Assembly (NCBI RefSeq): GCF_030317205.1
Contig: NZ_JASZYB010000004.1
Location: forward strand, 496,001 to 560,000
Direction: 5' to 3'
From: Variovorax sp. J2L1-78
GTDB taxonomy: Bacteria > Pseudomonadota > Gammaproteobacteria > Burkholderiales > Burkholderiaceae_C
DNA: 64,000 nucleotides
Numbering within the stretch: the first letter of the stretch is position 1; the number at the start of each line of letters is the position of its first letter. Positions 35,372-44,700 of the stretch are shown piece by piece. The translations under genes were made by a program, and so were the position numbers. The notes beneath the pieces were generated by a model. The model did no database searches and had not been told where the DNA came from. It saw nothing but the letters and a program-made list of their open reading frames with translations.

Positions 35372-35439
35372 GGGATGCTAGCATGTTGCGCCGCAACAAC
35401 GCAGGCGGCGCACCCTTCCAAAACGAGGAGATGACGCGA

Positions 35440-38328
35440 ATGACGACAGGCAAGAAGGCGCTGGCTACCGCATCCAAGCGGGCATCCAAGCAGGCCCCCA
35501 AGCGGGCCCGCAGCGAAGACCAGCCGCTCATCGACGACATCCGGCTGCTGGGTCGGATCCTGGGCGACGTGATCCGCGAGCAGGAGGGCAAGGACACCTA
35601 CGAACTGGTCGAGAAGGTGCGCACCCTCTCGGTTGCCTTCCGGCGCGACGCCGACCATGCCGCCGACCGCGCGCTCAAGCAGTTGCTCAAGGGCCTGAGC
35701 GCGACCGAGACGGTGCGCGTGATCCGCGCCTTCACCTACTTCAGCCACCTGGCCAACCTCGCGGAAGACCGCCACCAGATCCGTCGCCGCACCGAGGACG
35801 AACGCGCCGGCGAGAGCGCCGACGGCAGCCTCGAGACCGCGCTCGCACGCATCCGCAAGGCCGGCGTGTCGAGCGCCGCGGTGGTCGAGTCGCTGGCGCA
35901 CAGCTACGTGTCGCCGGTGCTGACCGCGCACCCGACCGAGGTGCAGCGCAAGAGCATCCTCGATGCCGAGCGCGCCATCGCGCAGCTGCTGACCGCGCGC
36001 GACGAGATCGGCTGGCGCCGCCAGGCCTTCGCCGGCAAGAAGGACGCGCTCACGCCGCTGGAGTACGCCGAGAACGAGAACCAGATCCGCATCCGCGTCA
36101 CGCAGCTCTGGCAGACCCGCCTCTTGCGCTTCTCCAAGCTCACCGTGGCCGACGAGATCGAGAACGCGCTGAGCTACTACGAAGCGACCTTCCTGCGCGA
36201 GATTCCGCGCGTGTACGCCGAGCTCGAGCGCGCGCTGGGCCACGACGGCATCGCGCCCTTCCTGCGCATGGGCCAGTGGATCGGCGGCGACCGCGACGGC
36301 AACCCCAACGTGACGGCCGAGACGCTGGAATACGCACTGCGGCGCCAGGCCGAACTGGTGCTGCGCCACTACCTCACCGAGGTGCACTACCTCGGCGGCG
36401 AACTGTCGCTGTCGGCCACGCTGGTCGACGTGTCGGTCGAGATGCAGGCCCTGGCCGAGCGCTCGCCCGACCACAGCGAGCACCGCGTCGACGAGCCCTA
36501 CCGCCGTGCGCTGACCGGCGTGTATTCGCGCCTGGCCGCCACGCTGCGCGACCTGACCGGTGGCGAGGCCGCGCGCCATGCGGTGGCGCCGCAGAACCCG
36601 TACCCGAACGCCGAAGAATTCCTGGCCGACCTGCGCACCATCGCGGAGTCGCTCACCGACAAGCACGGTGCCGCGTTGATCGCGCAGCGCCTGGGTCCGC
36701 TGATCCGCGCGGTCGAGGTGTTCGGCTTCCACCTGGCCACGGTCGATCTGCGCCAGAGCTCCGACAAGCACGAGGCGGTGGTGGCCGAACTGCTGGCCAA
36801 GGCGCGCATCGAGCCCGACTACGCCGCGCTGGCGGAAGACGCCAAGCAGACGCTGCTGCTGCGCCTGCTCGACGAGGCCCGCCCGCTGCGCGTGCCCGAC
36901 GTGGACTACGCGCCGCTCACGCAAAGCGAACTGGCCATCTTCGCCGCCGCCCGCACGGCGCGCGCGCGCTACGGCGCCGCCGCCATCCGCCACTACATCA
37001 TCAGCCACACGGAGACGGTGAGCGACCTGCTCGAAGCCTTGCTGCTGCAGAAGGAAGTCGGCCTGCTGCGCGGTACCCTGGACGAGAACGCCACCAACGA
37101 CCTCATCGTCGTGCCGCTGTTCGAAACCATCGAAGACCTGCGCAACGCCGCGCCGATCATGCGGGCCTTCTACGCCCTGCCCGGCATCAAGGCGCTGATC
37201 CAGCGTTCGGGTGCGCTGCAGGACGTGATGCTCGGCTACAGCGACAGCAACAAGGACGGCGGCATCTTCACCAGCAACTGGGAGCTCTACCGCACCGGCC
37301 TCGCGCTGGTGGCGCTGTTCGACGAGCTGAACGGCGCAGGCAGTGGCAAGAAAAAGGACAAGGCGCAGGAGCCGCCGATCCGGCTTCGCATGTTCCACGG
37401 CCGCGGCGGCACGGTCGGGCGCGGCGGCGGCCCGAGCTACCAGGCCATCCTCGCGCAGCCGCCCGGCACGGTGCGCGGCCAGATCCGCCTGACCGAACAG
37501 GGCGAGGTGATCGGCTCGAAGTACGCCAACCGCGAGATCGGCCGGCGCAACCTCGAAACGCTGGTCGCCGCCACGCTCGAGGCCACGCTGCTGCCCATGG
37601 CCAAGGCACCGCCGGCCACCTTCCTGTCGGCCGCGGCCGAGTTGTCGTCGGCCAGCATGGCGGCCTACCGCCACCTGGTCTACGAGACGCCCGGCTTCGG
37701 CGACTACTTCTTCAGCGCCACGCCGATCCGCGAGATCGCCGAGCTCAACATCGGCTCGCGCCCCGCGTCGCGCAACCCCAGCCGCAGCATCGAGGACCTG
37801 CGCGCCGTGCCCTGGAGCTTCAGCTGGGGCCAGTGCCGGCTCACCCTGCCGGGCTGGTACGGCTTCGGCTCGGCCATCGAGCAGTTCGTCGCGGGCGGCG
37901 CCCATGCGGCGGAGAAGAAGGAACGCCAGGCGCTGCTGCAGCGCATGTACGCGCAATGGCCCTTCTTCCGCACCTTGCTCTCGAACATGGACATGGTGCT
38001 GGCCAAGAGCGACCTGGCGCTCGCCTCGCGCTACTCGGAACTCGTGGCCGACCGCAAGCTGCGCCAGAAGGTCTTCGGCCTGATCGAAGCCGAATGGCAC
38101 CGCACGTCGGACGCGCTCACGCTCATCACCGGCGCCAAACAGCGGCTCGAGGGCAACGCCGACATGCAGCGCTCGGTGCGCCACCGCTTCCCCTACATCG
38201 ACCCGCTGCACCACCTGCAGGTCGAACTGATGCGGCGCTACCGCGCCGGCGAAGGCGGCGAGCGGCTGCAGCGCGGCATCCACATCTCGATCAACGGGGT
38301 GGCGGCGGGCCTGCGCAACACGGGCTGA
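35440..38328 (+). CDS. ppc: Phosphoenolpyruvate carboxylase
   Basis: Anaplerotic enzyme forming oxaloacetate from PEP and bicarbonate. It has 962 residues. The catalytic His is in VLTAHPTEVQRKS and the second His/Lys site in GYSDSNKDGG. The mobile Arg/Gly loop is FHGRGGTVGRGGGP, and the C-terminal NTG is intact. A Lys/Arg-rich N-terminal tail of about 25 residues (KKALATASKRASKQ) is longer than in E. coli. The ATG at 35440 has GAGGAG at a good distance; an ATG at 35431 touches that site and is less likely. Divergence of hemC and ppc is usual in this group. Confidence 0.96.
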   Translation: MTTGKKALATASKRASKQAPKRARSEDQPLIDDIRLLGRILGDVIREQEGKDTYELVEKVRTLSVAFRRDADHAADRALKQLLKGLSATETVRVIRAFTYFSHLANLAEDRHQIRRRTEDERAGESADGSLETALARIRKAGVSSAAVVESLAHSYVSPVLTAHPTEVQRKSILDAERAIAQLLTARDEIGWRRQAFAGKKDALTPLEYAENENQIRIRVTQLWQTRLLRFSKLTVADEIENALSYYEATFLREIPRVYAELERALGHDGIAPFLRMGQWIGGDRDGNPNVTAETLEYALRRQAELVLRHYLTEVHYLGGELSLSATLVDVSVEMQALAERSPDHSEHRVDEPYRRALTGVYSRLAATLRDLTGGEAARHAVAPQNPYPNAEEFLADLRTIAESLTDKHGAALIAQRLGPLIRAVEVFGFHLATVDLRQSSDKHEAVVAELLAKARIEPDYAALAEDAKQTLLLRLLDEARPLRVPDVDYAPLTQSELAIFAAARTARARYGAAAIRHYIISHTETVSDLLEALLLQKEVGLLRGTLDENATNDLIVVPLFETIEDLRNAAPIMRAFYALPGIKALIQRSGALQDVMLGYSDSNKDGGIFTSNWELYRTGLALVALFDELNGAGSGKKKDKAQEPPIRLRMFHGRGGTVGRGGGPSYQAILAQPPGTVRGQIRLTEQGEVIGSKYANREIGRRNLETLVAATLEATLLPMAKAPPATFLSAAAELSSASMAAYRHLVYETPGFGDYFFSATPIREIAELNIGSRPASRNPSRSIEDLRAVPWSFSWGQCRLTLPGWYGFGSAIEQFVAGGAHAAEKKERQALLQRMYAQWPFFRTLLSNMDMVLAKSDLALASRYSELVADRKLRQKVFGLIEAEWHRTSDALTLITGAKQRLEGNADMQRSVRHRFPYIDPLHHLQVELMRRYRAGEGGERLQRGIHISINGVAAGLRNTG

Positions 38329-38341
38329 GGTCGCCACTCGC

Positions 38342-38370
38342 GCGGCGCACGTTCACGCAGTGTGCGCCGC
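38342..38370 (+). terminator. Hairpin after ppc
   Basis: Perfect 9-bp stem GCGGCGCAC/GTGCGCCGC (38342-38350 with 38362-38370) and an 11-nt loop, 13 nt after the ppc stop. It lacks a U run, so it may act with Rho or only protect the 3' end. Confidence 0.45.
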
Positions 38371-38409
38371 CTCCTACACGCGGACCTGTGCCTGACGTGC
38401 CGAGACGAC

Positions 38410-38432
38410 TTGACATGGGGAGTACCCTGTCA
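38410..38432 (+). promoter_or_regulatory. TTGACA box overlapped by an inverted repeat, upstream of the glucan synthase genes
   Basis: TTGACA at 38410-38415 is a perfect -35 match, but the hexamer at 17-nt spacing (GGTACG, 38433-38438) is a poor -10. The box is covered by an inverted repeat, TGACA-t-GGG-gagta-CCC-TGTCA (38411-38432), which looks like an operator for a regulator helping or blocking this promoter. The first gene downstream starts at 38500. Confidence 0.4.
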
Positions 38433-38499
38433 GGTACGTCAGTGGCTTTCGCTCTTTCTCGCGCGGTGGTTGAAACAACGTCTTCACAGGAACCGTGTC

Positions 38500-38718
38500 A
38501 TGTCTTATCCGCACTCGCTCGCCCCCTCGAACATCGACTTCATACGAAGCGATTTCGACGCGCTGGCGTCCCACATGCAGCAATGTGCGACGGCGCATGG
38601 GCGTTGGTCGATGGCGCGCAGTCACCTTCAGCACGTTCGTGCGATCGCCGCAGGGCATATCGTCACCCTCGCCTGCGTGGCGGTCTTCGTCGGCATCGGA
38701 TTCGCCATCGCTGCCTGA
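38500..38718 (+). CDS. Small single-pass membrane protein upstream of cyclic glucan synthase
   Basis: A 72-residue protein I do not recognise. The N-terminal 50 residues are soluble, rich in His and Ser (FIRSDFDALASHMQQ, GRWSMARSHLQHVR). The C-terminus is one hydrophobic helix (about 52-71, IVTLACVAVFVGIGFAIAA) that ends at the last residue, so it would be a tail-anchored protein. The ATG at 38500 has AGGAA about 10 nt upstream. Its stop is only 3 nt before the GTG start of the glucan synthase, which itself has no ribosome binding site, so the two look translationally coupled. A helper or regulatory role is inferred from that alone. Confidence 0.7.
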   Translation: MSYPHSLAPSNIDFIRSDFDALASHMQQCATAHGRWSMARSHLQHVRAIAAGHIVTLACVAVFVGIGFAIAA

Positions 38719-38721
38719 CCG

Positions 38722-41700
38722 GTGAGCGACACCGCGGTGCTCGACCGCCTCGCTTCGCTCAGCGACTACGCCCGTCAGCTCCTCGAACGGCCGCACGCGC
38801 CGGTCCAGCCCCCCATCCGTGCCGAACTCTTCGGCCTGCAGCGCTTCAGCCAGCATGGGCGCAGCCTCGCCCGCGCGCAGCCGGTCGAGGCGCAGGAACA
38901 CGCGCGCCGCAATGCGCCCTTCTTCCCTCGCGTCGACGAGAACCTGGCGTCGCTGCGCGGCGCCTTCGACTACATCGCCCTGATTTCGCAGAGCGGGCGC
39001 TACGTCTCGCCCGCGGCCGAGTGGCTGCTGGACAACTTCCATCTGGTCGAAGCGCAGCTGCAACAGATCCGCGAAGGCGTGCCGCGCAGCTATTACGCGC
39101 GCCTGCCGAAGCTGGCCGAAGCACCGCTGGCCGGGCTCCCGCGCGTCTACGGCATCGCGTGGGCGTACGTCGCACACACCGACAGCGTGCTCAACAGCGA
39201 ACTCTTCACCGCCTTTCTCGATGCCTACCAGGACGTCGACGAACTCACGCTGGGCGAGTTGTGGGCGCTGCCCACCACGCTGCGCGTGGTGCTGCTGGAG
39301 AACCTGCGCCGTGTCGCGGAAAGCATCGCGCAGAACAAGGTCGCGCGCGAACTGGCGCATGCCGTCTGGGACAGCGCCGAGACGCTGTCGGTCGCCGACC
39401 TCGACGCGCTGTTCGCGACCATCCGTGAGCGCGGGCTGGAGCACAGCTACTGCACCCAGCTGTGGCAACGCCTGCCCGGCGAACGCAGCGCGCGACCGCC
39501 GGCGCTCGTCGCCTGGACCGAGCAGCACTGCCCGCACGGACCGGCGCTGATCGACCGCGCCCAGACCGACCAGGCCGCCGCCAACCTGACGGTCGGCAAC
39601 ATCATCACGACGCTGCGCATGATCGGCCAGGTCGAATGGGCCGACCTGATCGAACCGGTAAGCCGATCGCTGCGCGTGCTGCGCGAGCTGCCCAGCTTTG
39701 CAGAGGAGAGCGAACTCACGCGCCAGCAGATCACGCATGCCATGGAGCAGGTGGCCCGCATCAGCGAACGCACCGAACGCAGCGTGGCCGAAGCGGTGCT
39801 GCGTCTGGCCCGGGCCGGCGGCACGCCCCGCGGTCCGGGCACCGGTGCCGACCTCACGGCCGGCTACCACCTGTTCGGCCCCGGCCGGCCCGCCCTGCTC
39901 GCCGCGCTCGCGCTGGCACGCACGGACACGGCCGCACGGCGCCCGGCCGCCGCACCGACACGGGCCTGGCGGCTGCCGACCTACCTGGGCTGCATCGCGC
40001 TCGGCACCGCCCTGCTGCTCGCGCTCGCGGTCCACGGTCTGCACCGTGCCGGCCACGACGAGCGGGGTCTCGCGACCGTCGTCGCCCTGCTGCTGATGGC
40101 CTGGCCGTTGTCGGAAGCGGTGATCGCGCTGGTGCACCGCCTCGTCGCGGAATCGACGCGGGTGCAGCCGCTGCCGCGGCTGGACTTTGCCGCGGGCATT
40201 CCGGCGACGCACCGCGTGCTGGTCGTCATCCCCACCCTGCTCGGCTCTTTCGACGCCAACGAACAGCTGGCGCAGCGACTCGAGCTGCATTGGCTTGCGA
40301 ACCGCGAGGCGCATGCGCAGTTCGCGCTGCTGACCGATTGGGCCGACGCGCCGCAGCCGGCGCAGCCCGGCGACGATGCGCTGCTGGACGACGCGATCGC
40401 ACGCATCGCGCAACTGAACGCGACCTACCCGGTCGATGCCGGCGCGCCGCCGCGCTTCCTGCTGCTGCACCGCCCGCGCAGCTGGAGCGACACCGAGCGG
40501 CGCTGGATCGGTTGGGAGCGCAAGCGCGGCAAGCTCGAGATGCTGCTTCGCCTGATCGCCGCCGGCGACGCCGACGGCTTCCTGCCGATGGCGCCCGGGC
40601 TGCGGCTGGCCGACGGCATCGCCTACGTGCTCACGCTCGACAGCGACACCGGCCTGCCCCCCGGCACGCTGCGCGAACTGGTCGCGATCGCCGCGCATCC
40701 GCTGAACGCGCCGCAGATCGATCCGACCACGCAACGCGTCGTCGCCGGCTTCGGCATCCTGCAGCCGCGCGTCGTCACGCCCTTCCCCACGCGCGAAGAG
40801 CGCTCGGCCTTCCACTGGATGTTCGCCGGCCAGTGCGGGCTGGACCCGTACAGCAGCGGCGCTTCGGATATCTACCAGGACCTGTTCGGCACCGGCTCCT
40901 TTACCGGCAAGGGCCTGCTCAACGTGCGCGCGGTGCACGCCACGCTCGACCGCCGCCTGCCCGACGGCGCGGTGCTCAGCCACGACCTGATCGAAGGCAG
41001 CGTCGCGCGCTGCGCGGTGGTGAGCGACCTGGTGCTGATCGAGGACCACCCGCACCACGCCGGCGTCGCCGCCGCGCGCATCCACCGCTGGACCCGCGGC
41101 GACTGGCAGTTGCTGCCGCTGATGGGGCGCGCAGGCCGCTTCGGCATCGACGCGCTCGGGCTCTGGAAGATGAGCGACAACCTGCGCCGCGCGCTGGTGG
41201 TCCCGGCCGCCTTCGCACTGCTCGCCGTGGCCGTCTTCACCGACGCGCTGCCGCTCGCCTGGGCTTTCGGCGCCGTGGCCGCCGCGCTCGCCCTCGGGCC
41301 GCTGCTCGGTGCGCTCGCGGGGCTGGTGCCGACGCGCCGCGCGATCGCGCTGCGCCATTTCTTCGCGGTCGGGTTCACCGAGCTCGCACGCGCACTGGCC
41401 GGCGCGGCCTGGCAGTTCACGCAGCTCGCGGCCCAGACACGGCTGCTGGCCGACGCCACGCTGCGCGCCCTCTGGCGCCTCGCCAGCCGCCGCCATCTGC
41501 TCGAATGGACCACCGCTGCGCAATCGCAATCGCTGGCGCGCTATGGGCTGGCTACCTTCGTGCGCAGCGGCGCGCCGGTCAGCGCGCTGTGCATCGCGCT
41601 CGCCATCACCGCCCTGTGGAGCCCGCACCCGCTCGCGGGCGTGCTGCTCTTCGGCCTGTGGGCGCTCGCGCCCGCCGCGGCCTGGTGGGCCAGCCGCGTG

Positions 41701-44700
41701 CCGGCGGTCGACCACGACGCATTGCCCGACGACCAGCGCGCGTATCTCGAGACACTGGCGCGCGACACCTGGCGCTTCTTCGAGCATGCGGTGAGCGAGG
41801 CCGACCACCACCTGCCGCCGGACAACCTCCAGCTCGAACCCGAGGCGAGCATCGCGCACCGCACCTCGCCCACCAACATCGGCATGTACCTGCTGGCCAG
41901 TTGCTGCGCCCGCGACTTCGGCTGGCTCGACGACGCGGCGCTCGCCGCGCGCCTGGCCGCCACGCTCGACAGCGTCGACCGCCTCGCCAAGCACCGCGGC
42001 CACCTCTACAACTGGTACGACACGCAGACGCTCGCGATGCTGCAGCCGGCCTACGTGTCGAGCGTGGACAGCGGCAACCTCGCCGGCCACCTGCTGACGG
42101 TAGCGCAGGCCTGCCGGGGCTTCGCGGCCCACGCCGGCGATGCGACGCGCGCCGAGCTCGACGCCATCGCCGCGCGCTGCCAGGCCCTCTGCCACGGCAT
42201 GGACTTCCGCGGCCTCTACGACCCGAAGCGCCATCTCTTCCATATCGGCCTGCGTGTCGACGACGACGTGCTCGACGCGAGCTACTACGACCTGCTCGCC
42301 TCCGAATCGCGCCTGCTGAGCTTCCTGGCCATCGCCAAGGGCGACGTGCCGCGCCGCCACTGGATGGCGCTCGGTCGGCCCTTCCTTTCCGTGGGTGCGC
42401 AGCCGGGGCTGAAGTCGTGGTCGGGCTCGATGTTCGAGTACCTGATGCCCGCGCTGGTCATGGCCGAACCCGACGACGGCCTGCTGCAGGTCGCCAACCT
42501 CGCGGCGGTGCGTGAGCAGCAGGCCTTCGGCCGCGCGCAGGGCCTGCCCTGGGGCGTGTCCGAATCGGCGTACTTCGCGCGCGACCATTCGCTGGCCTAC
42601 CAGTACTCGCCCTTCGGCGTGCCGCGGCTCGCGTTGCGCCGCACGCCGCCGACCGACCGCGTCGTCGCGCCCTATGCCAGCGCCATGGCCTCGCTGTTCG
42701 CGCCGGGCGACGCGGTGGCCAACCTGCGCCGGCTCGAGGCGCTCGGCGCCCGGGGCGACTTCGGCTTCTTCGATGCGGTCGACTTCACCGTGTCGCGCCA
42801 GCCCGAGGGCGAGCCGCTGACCGTGGTGCGCAACTTCATGGCGCACCACCAGGGCATGTCGCTGGTGGCCCTGTGCAACGTGCTGCGCGACGGCGCGCCG
42901 CAACGCTGGTTCGGCAGCGCCCCGCTGGTGCAGGCGCACGCGGCGATGCTGCACGAGCGCACGCCACGCCAGATCATCCGCAGCGCCGACCCACGGCCGC
43001 CACCGGAGCCCAGCACGGCCGACGTGGCACCGTCGCACCAGCCGCGCCTGGTCGACCCGATGGCGTCGGGCTTCCAGCCCACGCACCTGCTGTCGAACGG
43101 CCGCTACACCGTGGCGCTGCGCGCCAGCGGCGCCGGCGTGAGCCGCTGGCATTCCTTCAACGTGACGCGCTGGCGCGACGACCCGCTGCGCGACGGCCAC
43201 GGCACCTTCTTCTTCGTGCGCGACGTCGGGCAACCGGCGCTCAGTTCGCTCACCGCCCTGCCTGCGCCGGGCCCGGGCTGGACGTACCGCACCCGCTTCC
43301 TGGCCGACCAGGCCCAGTTCGAGGCGAGCGGCGCTGGCCTGCAGAGCCGCATCACCGTGCTCATCAGCCCGGAAGACGACACCGAGCTTCGCACCGTCAC
43401 CCTGCACAACAGCGGCGACACGACGCGAACGCTGGAACTCGTGTCCTACTTCGAGCCGGTGCTGTCCAACCCCAAGGCCGACGAGGCGCATCCGGCCTTC
43501 GCCAACCTCTTCGTCGAAACGCGCTGGGAGCCGTCGCTGCGCGCCTTGATCCTGTCGCGCAAGCCACGGCTGCATGGCGACGCGGTGGTGGTCGTGGCGC
43601 ATTTCCTGGCCTCGACCGATGCGCATGTGCTGTCGGTCGACTGCCTGGCCGACCGCCGTGCGTTCATCGGCCGCAACCACACGCTGGCGACGCCGCTGCT
43701 CGATGCGCAACCGCTCGACGCCGCCGGCGCGCCGGTCAACGGGCTCGACCCGATCGCCTGCCTGCGGGTGCGCCTGCAGATCGCGCCGGGCGCGACGGCG
43801 CGCTTCACCTTCGCGACCACGGCGGAGGAGGACGTCGACACGCTGCTGCCGCGCATCGACCGCTACATGCAGCCGATGCACGTCGACCGGGCGATGCGCA
43901 TGGCCGCCACGCTGGCGCAGGTGCGGCTGCGCGACCTGGCGATCGACCCGGTCAAGACGCGGGCGCTGCAGGACCTGACCACCATCCTCACCTACACCAC
44001 GCCCCGCGTGATGAGCGACCGCGGCCCGGTCGACCTGCGGCAGATCTGGCGCTTCGGCATCTCGGGCGACAAGCCCATCGTGCTGGTACGCATCCATTCG
44101 ATGATCGGCATCGGCCTGGTCAACACGCTGCTGCGGGCGCAGCCCTGGTGGGGCTTCGGCGGCGTGGCCTGCGACCTGGTGGTGCTCAACGGCGAACCGG
44201 GCTCGTACCTGATGCCGCTGCAGCGCGAGATCGAGGGCGTGCGCAGCCGCGTGGGCCAGGAGACGCAGAACAGCTTTCCGCGCAACGACGCCGCCGGTTT
44301 CTTCCTGCTGCGCGACGCCGAGGTGGCGCCGTCGGAGAAGGCCGCGCTGGCGACGCTCGCGCGCGCCGTCTTCAATGCCGATGGCCGCACGCTCGATGCG
44401 CAGGTGGCCGCCCTGCGGGAAGCCGCCGTGCCGACCGCATCGACCGCGGCCGTGCCCCACACGCCGCTCGCACGGCCGCCGCCGCCTGCCCAGATCGACG
44501 ACAGCGCGCAGGCGCCGCAGGGCAGGTTCGACGCGGCCAGCGGCGAGTTCCGCTTCGAGGTCGACCTGAACCGGCGCACGCCCAAGCCCTGGGTCAACGT
44601 GATCGCCAACGCCGGCTTCGGCTTCCAGGTGTCGGAGTCGGGCACGGGCTACACCTGGGCGGTCAACAGCCGCATGCACCAGCTCACGCCGTGGTCCAAC

